In this document: positions 1 to 8,936 of the stretch, in pieces | Layout of the letters: every line of letters starts with the position of its first letter | How positions within the stretch are numbered: position 1 is the first letter of the stretch | Assembly (NCBI GenBank): GCA_963761035.1 | Contig: CAVXFH010000002.1 | Coordinates: 2,108,001 to 2,172,000 of the forward strand | Source: JARRQJ01 sp963761035 | Lineage (GTDB): Bacteria > Pseudomonadota > Gammaproteobacteria > DRLM01 | Direction: 5' to 3' | DNA length: 64,000 nt | The notes under the pieces: generated by a model | Database searches by the model: none | What the model was told of the DNA's origin: nothing | The model's input: the letters and a program-made list of their open reading frames with translations, nothing else | Translations under genes and position numbers: made by a program

Positions 1-39
1 CCTGCGCCGGTGTTGACCCGCGCGGAGGTGAAGTCCTAA
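1..39 (+). CDS. ccmF: C-terminal tail of the upstream gene, probably ccmF (partial)
   Basis: An open frame enters from the left edge and ends at a TAA at 37-39, giving a 12-residue tail, PAPVLTRAEVKS. Its stop shares one base with the ATG of ccmG. The identity rests only on the usual ccmF-ccmG-ccmH gene order; nothing in the tail itself is diagnostic. Confidence 0.55.
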   Translation, partial: PAPVLTRAEVKS

Positions 40-632
40 TGATCCGATTTTTGGCGCCTCTCACGATATTTATCGTGCTGGTGGGATTTTTTTGGAAGGG
101 TCTGCAACTTCATCCCAGCGACGTGCCGTCGCCCCTCATCGATAAGCCGGCGCCGCAATTCTCTTTAAAGCAATTGCAGGATCCCCAGCATAATTTTGCG
201 TCGCAAGATATGCTCGGCAAAGTGTGGCTTCTCAACGTCTGGGCCACGTGGTGCGAATCCTGTCGCGAGGAGCATCCGGTCCTCGTCGACTTTTCGCGTC
301 AAAATGTGGTGCCGGTGATCGGGCTTAATTACGAGGAATTGCGCGGCGATGCCAGTATCGACAAAATGCAGATCGACAAACTGTCGCCGGACCAGGAGCT
401 CAAGTTCGCGCGTGATCGTGCCCAAAATTGGTTGAACGAGCGTGGCAATCCTTATCAGGTGATCGCATTGGATCTCGATGGCAGCGTCGGCATCGATTAC
501 GGCGTGTACGGGGTCCCCGAGACTTATGTCATCGATCAGAAAGGCATCATCCGCTATAAGTATATCGGTCCGATCAGCCCCGATGCCTTGCAGAATGATT
601 TAATGCCTATCATCAGGAAGCTGAAAGGATGA
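39..632 (+). CDS. ccmG: CcmG/DsbE thiol:disulfide interchange protein
   Basis: Membrane-anchored periplasmic thioredoxin that reduces apocytochrome c (or CcmH) before heme ligation. The 197-residue protein has one N-terminal membrane anchor (about residues 5-22), then a thioredoxin fold with the active-site segment NVWATWCESCREEHP near residue 70 and a cis-proline region GVYGVPETYVID near residue 160. The length is normal for CcmG. The active site is C-E-S-C; most family members have C-P-T-C, which may change the redox potential. The ATG overlaps the preceding stop, and the 3' end overlaps ccmH by four bases (ATGA), so translational coupling inside a ccm operon is likely. Confidence 0.93.
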   Translation: MIRFLAPLTIFIVLVGFFWKGLQLHPSDVPSPLIDKPAPQFSLKQLQDPQHNFASQDMLGKVWLLNVWATWCESCREEHPVLVDFSRQNVVPVIGLNYEELRGDASIDKMQIDKLSPDQELKFARDRAQNWLNERGNPYQVIALDLDGSVGIDYGVYGVPETYVIDQKGIIRYKYIGPISPDALQNDLMPIIRKLKG

Positions 633-1126
633 AGCCGCTCATCGCCGTGTTGTTGATCTTGTTGGCGTGGTGCCATGCCGCCATCGCCAAGGAGGCCACG
701 CCGGTCATGGGCGACGAGGCCTTGCAGGAGCGGGTCATGAAACTGGGCGGGGAATTGCGCTGTCTGGTCTGCCAAGGCGAATCCCTGGCGGAGTCCCGTT
801 CGGATTTCGCGGCGGACATGTTGCGCAAGATCCGGGAACTCATGCAGCAAGGCAAGAGCGACCAGGAGATCAAGGATTACCTGGTGCAGCGCTACGGCGA
901 CTTCATTCTCTATCGTCCGCCCTTTTCCGGCGTGACGGTCTTGGTATGGCTCACCCCGTTGATCTTGTTGGTGGCGGGCTCCAGCCTGTTGATCGTCAAT
1001 CTGCGGCGGCGGCGCGCGCGGGTGATAACGGCGCCCTTGTCGGCCGAAGAGGAAGCGCGGGTTAAGAATTTGTTGAGTGAGGATGACAACAAGGCATTGG
1101 CGGCCTCGGATGGGGATAGGCCATGA
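629..1126 (+). CDS. ccmH: CcmH cytochrome c maturation subunit
   Basis: Thioredoxin-like component of the heme lyase complex, acting on the CXXCH cysteines of apocytochromes on the periplasmic side. The 165-residue protein has a signal peptide (about residues 1-20), the diagnostic LRCLVCQ redox motif near residue 45, the conserved DYLVQRYGDFILYRPPF stretch near 95, and a C-terminal membrane helix (about 105-125) with a short basic tail. It starts inside the ccmG stop (ATGA) and ends inside the ccmI start (ATGA). This is the short form without a fused TPR domain, which fits the separate ccmI that follows. Confidence 0.95.
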   Translation: MKPLIAVLLILLAWCHAAIAKEATPVMGDEALQERVMKLGGELRCLVCQGESLAESRSDFAADMLRKIRELMQQGKSDQEIKDYLVQRYGDFILYRPPFSGVTVLVWLTPLILLVAGSSLLIVNLRRRRARVITAPLSAEEEARVKNLLSEDDNKALAASDGDRP

Positions 1127-2364
1127 TCATTTTTTCCGTGGTCGCGGCATTATTGATCGCGGCGGCATTGTTATTTATTGTCCCTCCCCTGTGGCGCCGC
1201 CACGATCAACAAGGCGTACAGCGCGACCGTTCCAATCTGGAAATCTACAAGGATCAGATGCAGGAATTGGAGGCGGATCTGCGTAACGGCATTCTCAGCC
1301 AGGAGCAGTTCGAGCAGGGTCACATGGAGTTAGAGCGCCGTCTATTGGAAGACGTGGCTCCCGACGCCAATCCAACGACGAGCGACGACCGCGGCCGCGG
1401 CGCCGCCATCACGGTCGTGTTATTGGTGCCCTTGCTGGCGGTGTTTATTTATTTGATCAGAGGCAATCCCGCCGCGCTCTCTCCGGAAAAGATCACCGTG
1501 GCGCAGCAGGCCGGCAGCGGTCCCGCCCATGCGGTGACCATGGGGCAGATCGAATCCATGGTGCAGGGTTTGGCGGCGCGCCTGGAGGCGAATCCTCAGG
1601 ATGCCAAAGGGTGGCGCGTGCTGGGCCGCTCGTACGTGGCCCTGGGCCGCTATCAGGAAGCCGTTGGGGCCTTGGAGCATGCCGTGTCCATGATCCCGGA
1701 CGATCCGGACCTGCTCGCCGATTATGCCGATGCCCTGGCCATGACCAACGGCCAAACGCTGAACGGTAAGCCCATGGAGATGGTCAAGCGCGCCCTGCAA
1801 TTGGACCCCAATCATGAGAAGAGTCTGTGGCTGGCGGGGACCCAGGCCTACAATCAGGGCGATTACCCAGCCGCGGCGGCTTATTGGGAACGTTTGGCGA
1901 AGCAGATGCCACCGGGTTCCAAAGAATCCCAGCAGGTGATGAACATCATCGCCGAGGCGCGCGACCTCGCCGCCGGCAAGGCGCCGGCTCCCGTGGCCCA
2001 GACAGCGGCAGCGGTCCCCGCCGCGCAGGTGACGGGAACCGTAAGTCTGAGTCCGGCGTTGGCGGCCAGGACGGCGCCCACCGATACGCTTTATGTATTT
2101 GCCAAGGCGCCCCAAGGTCCGCCCATGCCCCTCGCTACCTTTCGTGCCCAGGTCAAGGATCTGCCCATGAAATTCAATCTGGATGACTCCATGGCGCCGA
2201 CGCCCATGGCGCGACTCTCGGATTTTCCCAGTGTGATTGTCGGGGCGCGCATCTCCAAGTCGGGCAATCCCATGCCGCAAAGCGGCGATCTGCAGGGAAT
2301 GACGGAGCTGGTGCGGTTGGGCAGTTCGGGCGTGGAGGTCAAGATCAACTCCGTGGTGCCTTGA
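1123..2364 (+). CDS. ccmI: CcmI apocytochrome c chaperone with TPR repeats
   Basis: CcmI presents apocytochrome c to the heme lyase. The 413-residue protein has a first membrane helix (about residues 2-21), a short coiled-coil segment (EIYKDQMQELEADLRNG), and a second helix near residue 100. A periplasmic TPR array lies around residues 145-275 (for example GWRVLGRSYVALGRYQEAV). An Ala/Pro linker leads to a C-terminal all-beta domain with the pattern LYVFAKAPQGPPMPLA typical of CcmI. Its start overlaps the ccmH stop by four bases. After the stop there are about 50 bases with a strong Shine-Dalgarno for the next gene. Confidence 0.93.
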   Translation: MIIFSVVAALLIAAALLFIVPPLWRRHDQQGVQRDRSNLEIYKDQMQELEADLRNGILSQEQFEQGHMELERRLLEDVAPDANPTTSDDRGRGAAITVVLLVPLLAVFIYLIRGNPAALSPEKITVAQQAGSGPAHAVTMGQIESMVQGLAARLEANPQDAKGWRVLGRSYVALGRYQEAVGALEHAVSMIPDDPDLLADYADALAMTNGQTLNGKPMEMVKRALQLDPNHEKSLWLAGTQAYNQGDYPAAAAYWERLAKQMPPGSKESQQVMNIIAEARDLAAGKAPAPVAQTAAAVPAAQVTGTVSLSPALAARTAPTDTLYVFAKAPQGPPMPLATFRAQVKDLPMKFNLDDSMAPTPMARLSDFPSVIVGARISKSGNPMPQSGDLQGMTELVRLGSSGVEVKINSVVP

Positions 2365-2416
2365 ATCGGTTATTAGCGGTAAGCGCTCGAAACCGATTGC
2401 TCCTTAAGGAGGGATG

Positions 2417-2980
2417 ATGGCGCGATTCCATTGGCCATGGCGCAGTGTCGGCTGGGCGATAGCCCTGGCATGCGCGCTGGCGGGATGCGGCGGGTCGAAA
2501 CCGCCCGATCGTTTAGTGGACGGACAGCGTTTTCCGCCGCTGAGCTTGACGGGGATCGACGGCAATAAAGTTTCGGTTGCCTCCTTTCAAGGTAAGTTTG
2601 TGGTATTGAACGTGTGGGCGACCTGGTGTCCGCCTTGCCGCAAAGAGCTGCCGAGCCTGCAACGCTTGAGCCGGACCTTGGATGAGAAGCGCTTTGCGGT
2701 GATCGGCCTATCCTTGGATCAGGATGACGTGCTGATCAGGGAGTACCTCATCGATAAGAAAGTGACGTATCCCAATTTCATGGACCGCGATATGCATATC
2801 GCCAACGGCGTATTGGGGATGGGCGTCTATCCGGACACCTTTTTTATCGGGCCTGACGGCATCTTTGTCGGCAGAGTGGTGGGCGCGACGCAGTGGGACG
2901 ATCCGCGCGTGGTGCGCGCCTTGGAGGCCGCTTTTCAGGGTGATGCGGCGGATCTCAAGGCCTTGCCGCATGCCTCGTGA
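2417..2980 (+). CDS. TlpA/ResA-like thiol-disulfide oxidoreductase lipoprotein
   Basis: Thioredoxin-fold reductant, probably anchored to a membrane by lipid and facing the periplasm. A signal peptide ends in a lipobox (ACALAGC, Cys near residue 25). The TlpA/ResA domain carries NVWATWCPPCRKELP with the canonical C-P-P-C. A cis-proline segment VYPDTFFIGPDG follows near residue 135. The start is ATG 2417 or the adjacent ATG 2414; AAGGAGG at 2406-2412 favours 2417. It lies just downstream of ccmI and upstream of a cytochrome, so it may help keep heme-binding cysteines reduced. It is a divergent paralogue of the CcmG at the start of the window. Confidence 0.88.
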   Translation: MARFHWPWRSVGWAIALACALAGCGGSKPPDRLVDGQRFPPLSLTGIDGNKVSVASFQGKFVVLNVWATWCPPCRKELPSLQRLSRTLDEKRFAVIGLSLDQDDVLIREYLIDKKVTYPNFMDRDMHIANGVLGMGVYPDTFFIGPDGIFVGRVVGATQWDDPRVVRALEAAFQGDAADLKALPHAS

Positions 2981-3055
2981 CGATGCGTTGCTTCCCTCGC
3001 CTGAGAGCGCTTGCTAACATGCATTTTCTCCGGATTGAACCGAAACGAGGATACG

Positions 3056-3403
3056 ATGATGAATAAATTTTTCCCTGCGGCATCGCGGCGGCATGACGTG
3101 TCCCGCGTGCTGGTTTTTGCGCTGAGCACGGTGTTAATGGGATTCACGGGCCTTGTCCAGGCGGCGGATTCCCTCAAGGGCGCCAAGATCTACAATGAGC
3201 GCTGCGCGGATTGTCATGGCAGCGGCGGCAAGCCTACCATGCCGGGTGTCCCCGATTTCTCCCGCAATCAACGTTTGATGCAGAACGATCTGGTGTTGGT
3301 TAAGACCATCAGCGTCGGCAAGGGTATGATGCCCGCCTTTCAAGGCGTGCTGACGGAGCAAGACATCTTCAATGTCATTGCTTACCTAAGAACATTGCAG
3401 TGA
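3056..3403 (+). CDS. Monoheme c-type cytochrome, class I
   Basis: Small periplasmic electron carrier of 115 residues. A signal peptide ends around FTGLVQAAD. One heme motif CADCH lies near residue 50, and a probable distal methionine sits in SVGKGMMPAFQGVL, followed by the C-terminal helix typical of class I cytochromes (DIFNVIAYLRTLQ). I chose ATG 3056 (or 3059, in tandem) because ACGAGG precedes it at 3045-3050; an upstream in-frame ATG at 3011 would put extra residues before the signal peptide. The stop overlaps the GTG/ATG region of the propeller gene that follows, suggesting one transcript. Confidence 0.88.
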   Translation: MMNKFFPAASRRHDVSRVLVFALSTVLMGFTGLVQAADSLKGAKIYNERCADCHGSGGKPTMPGVPDFSRNQRLMQNDLVLVKTISVGKGMMPAFQGVLTEQDIFNVIAYLRTLQ

Positions 3404-4456
3404 ACGGCAGCCTGCGCGTCGGCGTACTGATTGCCGCGATTATATTTACCGCGGCCGTCCGCGCCGCGCCGTCCTCCTATCGCGTGCTGGAATCCTTCGG
3501 CGTGGGCAATGATGTCTATGTCCGTTCCTTGGCGGTGGATAAGGCCAAAAACAGTATATGGGTAGGCACTTCCGTCGGCGTGCACGAGGTAGACCTCGCC
3601 ACCCGTGACCCGCTGCATACCTTTACCCGCAAAGAAGGATTGGCCAACGAATACGTCTTTTCCATCTTCGTCGATAGCCAGGGATACAAATGGTTCGGCA
3701 CCAACGGCGGTGGCGCTTCCCGTTACAAGGACGGCCAGTGGAAAACCTATTTTCCCATGCACGGTCTGGCGGATTATTGGGTCTATAATTTTGCCGAGCA
3801 GGAGCCGGGCGTAATCTGGATCGGCACCTGGAACGGGACGAACCGTTTCGATACGGCGACCGGCCAGTTCAAGACCTATGTGGACGAGCTGGTGAATGAG
3901 TGGGTCTACGGCGTGACGGTGGATTCTGAAAAGCGTGTGTGGTTCGGTACCGAGGGCGGCGTCAGCATGTTCGACGGCCGGCATTGGCGGTCCTGGAATC
4001 ATAAGGACGGAATGGGGGCGCCCAACGAGGATGGCTTGCCTATCAGTGCCAATACCGGTCTCGGTACCCGTTCCCGTCACGACCTGAGCGTGCTTGTAGA
4101 TGGTGAACCCACATATAATCCCAACTATGTGTTTTGTATCGAGGCCGCGCCCGACGACACCATCTGGGTGGGGACTTGGGGCGGAGGAGTAAGCCGCTTC
4201 GACGGTAAAAAATGGACTAATTACACCACGCCACGACGGTTTGGCGGGTAATATCGTATTCAGCATGGCGCGGGATCAGGACGGCGCCTGGTGGTTCGGC
4301 ACCAACAAGGGGCTGTCGCGTTTCGACGGAAAAAATTGGTTTAGCTTGAGCCGTACCGACGGACTGTTTGGGGACAGCGTCTATGCGGTGGCGGTAGCGC
4401 CCAACGGCAACGTGTGGGCGGGGACCAAGCGCGGCGTGGTGCGTATCGGTCGTTGA
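3400..4456 (+). pseudogene. Exported beta-propeller protein (Reg_prop repeats), frameshifted
   Basis: N-terminal signal sequence (GVLIAAIIFTAAVRA) followed by about seven propeller blades of the type found in two-component regulator sensor domains. Recurrent patterns are IWVGTxxG, WFGTNGG, NRFDTATG and LANEYVFSIFVD. The first frame stops at 4251, but the homologous continuation HDGLAGNIVFSMARD runs in the next frame from about 4232 to the TGA at 4456. One extra base near 4230-4231 (in acg-c-cac) explains the break. The intact paralogue immediately downstream (4497-5735) confirms the expected reading. There is no kinase domain, so it is not a sensor kinase. It could be an outer-surface or periplasmic scaffold for the neighbouring cytochromes. 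Sequencing error or real pseudogene are both possible. Confidence 0.82.
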
Positions 4457-4496
4457 TGTCGCGCTGGTGAATAAGCGGCGCAAGAGGTGACGAGAA

Positions 4497-5735
4497 GTGA
4501 AGCTTGACACACGGGGATTGGCGGTTCTCTTGATAGGAGTGGGTATATTGCTGGTGGGGGCCTATCAGTTTGGCAGCCACCGTTCGACGCCGACCGCCGC
4601 CGCCAACGCCGCGACTTCCGCCGCGCCGGGCGCGCTTAAGCCGGGGGCGGTGATGCCTCCCAATCATCCGCAATTACCCGTGACTGTTTCGTCTACCGCC
4701 TTCGGCACAAACAGCACGTTCACCCAATTCGACCTCGGCAATCGCAACGTCAAGAGCATTTTCGCGGACGGCAAGCTGGTGTGGTTCGGTACCTCGGGAG
4801 GTGTCATTCGCTACGATGTGGCCGCCGACAAGTACAAGGCTTTCGATAATCATGTCCCGGGAATTCTTTCCAACGGTGTGTTTCACGTGAGCAAATTAGG
4901 CAAGCGTATCTTGATAGGGACCTACGGTGGCGGCCTATCGGTATACGATCCCGATACGGACAAGTGGCACAATATCAACATCCCCGACGGCTTGGCGGAT
5001 CAATTCGTCTACGATGTGCTGCAGACAAAGAATGGCGATGTGTGGATCGCGACTTGGTCCGGCGTCAACCGGATTAAGGGCGGCGATCTGGATGACCCCA
5101 CCAAATGGGAATCCTTTACGGTGGAAAATACCAACGGCGGTCTGCCCAACCCTTGGGTGTACGGTTTGGACGAAGGTAAGGACGGAGCCATGTGGTTCGC
5201 CACCGAATACGGCTTGGCGCGCTACAAGGACGGGAAGTGGCAACATTGGCAGCATGCCGAAGGCCTGGGCGCCGACTTTGGCGAGGTGAAGGACGCCATC
5301 GAGTTCACCAGCGATCCCGGCTTGGCCTCCAGCCATCACGCCCAGCAAAAGACGGAGCAAGGACTGCAAGGCATCAATGTGGCCTACAACCCCAATTATA
5401 TTATTTCCCTAGTGGTGGGGAACGACGGAGTAGTGTGGTGCGGGACCTGGGGCGGCGGCCTGGCGCGTTTCGATGGCCACGCTTGGCGCAATTTCACCAC
5501 TAAAGACGGCCTGCCCGGCAATCACATCTTCATGCTCTACAAAGATGGCAAAGGGCATATTTGGGCGGGGACCAGCCACGGTCTCGCCCGGCTTAACGAC
5601 GACGAAAAGAGCTTTTCAGTTATGACCACCGCGGACGGTCTGTTTGCCGACGATGTTTTCTCCATGGCCGATGCCGGAGACGGCAGCGTTTGGATAGGCA
5701 GTTTCGGCGGCGTAGCGCATATTGTTCCCAACTGA
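4497..5735 (+). CDS. Membrane-anchored or exported beta-propeller protein (Reg_prop repeats)
   Basis: 412-residue paralogue of the preceding gene. Residues about 8-25 form a hydrophobic anchor or signal, followed by an Ala-rich linker. Then come propeller blades repeating motifs such as VWFGTSGGVIRYD, VWIATWSGVNRI, MWFATEYGLARY, VWCGTWGGGLARFD, IWAGTSHGLARL and VWIGSFGGVAHI. These match the ligand-binding propeller of Reg_prop proteins, but no HATPase, HisKA or GGDEF domain follows, so signalling through a kinase is not supported. It lies 40 bases after the first propeller gene. Its function is unknown; the cytochrome context suggests a role in electron transfer at the cell envelope. Confidence 0.85.
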   Translation: MKLDTRGLAVLLIGVGILLVGAYQFGSHRSTPTAAANAATSAAPGALKPGAVMPPNHPQLPVTVSSTAFGTNSTFTQFDLGNRNVKSIFADGKLVWFGTSGGVIRYDVAADKYKAFDNHVPGILSNGVFHVSKLGKRILIGTYGGGLSVYDPDTDKWHNINIPDGLADQFVYDVLQTKNGDVWIATWSGVNRIKGGDLDDPTKWESFTVENTNGGLPNPWVYGLDEGKDGAMWFATEYGLARYKDGKWQHWQHAEGLGADFGEVKDAIEFTSDPGLASSHHAQQKTEQGLQGINVAYNPNYIISLVVGNDGVVWCGTWGGGLARFDGHAWRNFTTKDGLPGNHIFMLYKDGKGHIWAGTSHGLARLNDDEKSFSVMTTADGLFADDVFSMADAGDGSVWIGSFGGVAHIVPN

Positions 5736-5764
5736 ACCTCAGCTTTTTTCGAAAGCAAGGGAAT

Positions 5765-6871
5765 CTATCGGGGCGGAGCGCCGTCCGTCGACGCGACGGG
5801 CAGCGGTTTAAAGACGTCGATCTTGCGAAAATATTGATCCACTATGTAGACGCGGCCGTCTTCTCCCACGGCGACCCCGGCGGGTAGGAAGAATTTTCCG
5901 GGTTTGCCGGCCCGGTCGCGGCTGCCGATGAACATCAGTACGTGTCCCTTATTGTCGAAGATTTGTACATTGCCGAATGCGGCATCCACGACGTAGATAT
6001 TTCCCGCGGCATCGGTGGCAATGCCTTTGGGGCGGGCAAATTGTCCGGGGAAACGGCCTACTTCGCCGAAACTGAGCAGGAATTGACCGTTGGGATCGAA
6101 GGCCTCCACGCGGAAATTGCCGCCGTCGACCACATATAATGTCCCGTCCGGGCCGGTGGCGTCTTGCAGCGGCAGATTGAATTGCCCATTGCCGCTGCCG
6201 CGGCTGCCGATGGTCTGCAGGTGGGCGCCGCTCTTCGGGTCGAAGACCTGTACGCGGTGATCGTTATTGTCCAGTCCGCCCACATCGACGACATACAGCC
6301 GGGAACCATCGGGACTTATGGCCACGCCGACGGGACGGCGCAACAGGTCGTCGCTGCCCAAGGTGCGCAAATAGGCGCCTTCCAGGTTGAAGACGACTAC
6401 GCGCCGCGCCGAGACATCGGCCACATAGACCTCGCCCTCCTTGGACACGGTGATGCCGATGGGTTTAAGTAATTTGCCCGGTTCATCCTCGCCGAATTGT
6501 CGAAAGTGCCCACCGGCTATGTCGAAAAGCAGCACCACATGCTGCGCCGTATCGGTGACATAGACTCGATTTTGATGAACCGCCACGCCATAGGGTTTCA
6601 CCAGGCCTTGTACTTGCGGCGAGCGTCCGGTGGCCAGTACCTTTAAGCGCTGCAAAGCGCTGGCTTGTTCCACGTCCTCGTTGGTTTGCAGGGTGCGCTC
6701 ATAGATGAAACGCGCCTCATCGGGCGGGGCGGGATAGACCGGGGCCGCTTCGAAGGTCTCTTTGGGCGGCGCGCTGGCACAGCCGGATAAACCCAGCAGG
6801 AAACAGCAAGCGGGAAATAATAAGAGAAAAGCCCCTCGCCACCCGATGAACGCAGCTGTGTTGCCCTTCAT
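5765..6871 (-). CDS. NHL-repeat beta-propeller lipoprotein
   Basis: 368-residue protein with a signal peptide and lipobox (LLGLSGC, Cys near residue 30). About six NHL repeats follow (for example KPYGVAVHQNRVYVTDTAQHVVLLFD and RPKGIATDAAGNIYVVDAAFGNVQIFD), predicting a six-bladed propeller. The start at 6871 has a GGGGGCGAG Shine-Dalgarno and puts the signal peptide at the N terminus; an upstream in-frame ATG at 6955 would overlap the pentaheme gene and delay the signal. It is co-directional with the pentaheme cytochrome 61 bases upstream, so the two probably form an operon. NHL proteins often occur beside multiheme cytochromes in electron-transfer loci; the exact role is unknown. Confidence 0.87.
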   Translation of the reverse strand: MKGNTAAFIGWRGAFLLLFPACCFLLGLSGCASAPPKETFEAAPVYPAPPDEARFIYERTLQTNEDVEQASALQRLKVLATGRSPQVQGLVKPYGVAVHQNRVYVTDTAQHVVLLFDIAGGHFRQFGEDEPGKLLKPIGITVSKEGEVYVADVSARRVVVFNLEGAYLRTLGSDDLLRRPVGVAISPDGSRLYVVDVGGLDNNDHRVQVFDPKSGAHLQTIGSRGSGNGQFNLPLQDATGPDGTLYVVDGGNFRVEAFDPNGQFLLSFGEVGRFPGQFARPKGIATDAAGNIYVVDAAFGNVQIFDNKGHVLMFIGSRDRAGKPGKFFLPAGVAVGEDGRVYIVDQYFRKIDVFKPLPVASTDGAPPR

Positions 6872-6932
6872 TTTTTGCTCGCCCCCGCTGATCGCTTTCT
6901 CATCCGACTCGCTACTTGTCGTTCGCCGCTTG

Positions 6933-7670
6933 CTACTTGATATGGCATGTCTCACACAAATGATCGGCGCTGGTGCGCAACAGGAGTTTCACATCGGGGT
7001 TATGGACATTATGGCAGGAGGCGCACTCCACTTTGCCTTCGTAGATTTTGACGCCGTTGTTAAAGCCGTAGGAAGAGTCCGGCGTACGGAAATCCTGGTC
7101 TTTATTGGTGAGTCCGGCGTAAGTCATGGAGAAGGGATGGTCGTTGGTGAGATCGGTGCCAATGTGCTTGATGGCGATGCTGTGCGCGACGCGGCCATTG
7201 TGGCACTTGCCGCAGCTCATGAGGTTATTGGCGCCGTTGAGGCGCAGATGCAGCGCGGCGTCTTTGCTGCTGGCCCATCCATCCGGTTTGAATACCGTCA
7301 TATCCACGCCCATGGTGCCGTCGTGACAGGACAGGCACAGCAGACTGATGGGGCTAGGCGCGCGGACTTTGTTGTCCAGGGTGCGGCTATCGTACAGATC
7401 ATAAGCGCCCTGCGCCGGCACAAAACGATTCCAGCCGGGATTGCCGCCCTGCGAAGCGCTGTCCGCTTCCTTGCGGTCCGGCGGCAAATGGCAGTAGACG
7501 CAGGGAGAACCGTAATCAGAGAAGGCCAGGCCGGACATGGCCACGACCCCGACACGTTTATTGAGGCCGGTGAAATCGTGTTTGGAGCCAAGAATAGTTC
7601 CTGCCAAGGAGTGATCGCCTACTGACAGGGTCGCCAAGGCCGTCACGACCAGTAGCCAGGCGCGACTCAT
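6933..7670 (-). CDS. Pentaheme c-type cytochrome (doubled-CXXCH type)
   Basis: 245-residue exported cytochrome with five heme motifs: CVYCH, CLSCH, CGKCH, CASCH and CETCH, the last at the extreme C terminus. The signal peptide is SRAWLLVVTALATLSVG. The pattern GxxMSCGKCHNGRVAHSIAIKHIGTDLTNDHP, with spaced histidines as possible distal ligands, is typical of doubled-CXXCH multiheme proteins. An upstream in-frame start at 7817 exists, but the signal peptide supports 7670. It is transcribed away from the next cytochrome gene (7884), sharing a 213-base promoter region, and leads into the NHL lipoprotein. Confidence 0.88.
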   Translation of the reverse strand: MSRAWLLVVTALATLSVGDHSLAGTILGSKHDFTGLNKRVGVVAMSGLAFSDYGSPCVYCHLPPDRKEADSASQGGNPGWNRFVPAQGAYDLYDSRTLDNKVRAPSPISLLCLSCHDGTMGVDMTVFKPDGWASSKDAALHLRLNGANNLMSCGKCHNGRVAHSIAIKHIGTDLTNDHPFSMTYAGLTNKDQDFRTPDSSYGFNNGVKIYEGKVECASCHNVHNPDVKLLLRTSADHLCETCHIK

Positions 7671-7883
7671 TGTGTGCCGGCGCGCAGGCAGCGGTTTCGA
7701 GTCCGGTGTTGTGTGCGGTTCTTGGGGTGCCACAGCCTCGGAAACCTTCCAGTCGTATTGTCGCGGAACACGGTCCAATATCGGGGAAGGGTAGCGCAAA
7801 TCGACATTTTCCGCCACAATCCTGTCCTTTCTGGTATAACGCTTGCCGCGCGCAAGTTTCCCATATTTTAATCCGGGGCCGTA

Positions 7884-8936
7884 GTGATTTTCGACAGGCA
7901 GATCCTTAGGTTTTTTCTGGCATGTTGCCTAGGCGGCGGTGTGTTGATATCGTCGGCGTCGTGGGCCGCTATGGACGGCGCCACCGTCTATTCTCAGCAC
8001 TGCGTAGTGTGCCACGGCGAGAAAGGGAATGGCGACACCCGAGTGCGGCGGGGATTGAGTTCGCCCCCGCGGGATTTCACCACCGCTCAGGCTCATCGGG
8101 AGTTGAGCCGTGAGCGCATGATAAACTCCGTAACCCACGGCCGGCCCGGCACCGCCATGATGCCCTTTGACGAGCGTTTGTCCGAGGACAAAATCGCTGC
8201 GGTAGTGGATTACATCCGCACCAAATTCATGACGGGGGAGGGCAGCGCCGATCAACCCCCCAAAATGGTGCGCGGTGAACAGTTGTACGTGCGCAATTGC
8301 GCGGTATGCCACGGCGACCGGGGCAGCGGCGCGGTGTGGACCCAGTCCAGTCTTAACCCGCCGCCGCGCAATTTTACCGCGGCAATGCGCGACGAATTGA
8401 CCCGGGAACGGATGATTACTTCCGTTACTTACGGTCGTCCCGGCACAGCCATGATGTCATTCCGCAAGCGGTTGTCGCCGGATGACATCGAAACGGTAGT
8501 GGATTATATCCGTGCCTCGTTTTTGGGTAAGGCGGCGGAGATACCGCCGGATCATGCCCAGATCGCCGCGGCGGACATGTCGCTGCCCTTCCCCAATGGG
8601 CTGCGCGGTGACGCGGAAAAGGGCAAAGATTTCTTTGATAACAATTGCCATGTCTGCCACGGCGATCGCGGTGACGGCAAGGGTCCGCGTTCCAAATTCA
8701 TCAACCCGAAACCTCGAGATTTTCTGACCGCCGACTCGCGCAGCCGCTTGAATCGTCCTACCTTGTTCGTGGCGGTGCGTGACGGCTTGCGCGGGACGGT
8801 GATGTCGTCATGGGGCAAGGTATTAAGCGATCAGGAAATCGCCAACGTAGCAGAGTATGTCTTCGAGGCCTTCGTTCATCCCCAGACTGATCAGTCACCT
8901 TCCAACGCGGATAAAAAAAAACACCAGAGTCCGTAG
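7884..8936 (+). CDS. Tri-heme c-type cytochrome; N-terminal part of a probable hexaheme protein
   Basis: 350 residues from a GTG start. A signal peptide (about 1-29) is followed by three cytochrome c domains of about 100 residues, with CVVCH at 40, CAVCH at 139 and CHVCH at 255. Each carries a near-identical tail: PPRDFT, then RPGTAMM (a probable Met ligand), then a helix VVDYIRxxF. The first two domains look like recent internal duplicates. Near the C terminus the gene meets a run of nine A (8913-8921) and stops 15 bases later. The next open frame lacks a start and continues the same domain pattern (see the next feature), so the stop may be bypassed or artefactual. Confidence 0.88.
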   Translation: MIFDRQILRFFLACCLGGGVLISSASWAAMDGATVYSQHCVVCHGEKGNGDTRVRRGLSSPPRDFTTAQAHRELSRERMINSVTHGRPGTAMMPFDERLSEDKIAAVVDYIRTKFMTGEGSADQPPKMVRGEQLYVRNCAVCHGDRGSGAVWTQSSLNPPPRNFTAAMRDELTRERMITSVTYGRPGTAMMSFRKRLSPDDIETVVDYIRASFLGKAAEIPPDHAQIAAADMSLPFPNGLRGDAEKGKDFFDNNCHVCHGDRGDGKGPRSKFINPKPRDFLTADSRSRLNRPTLFVAVRDGLRGTVMSSWGKVLSDQEIANVAEYVFEAFVHPQTDQSPSNADKKKHQSP

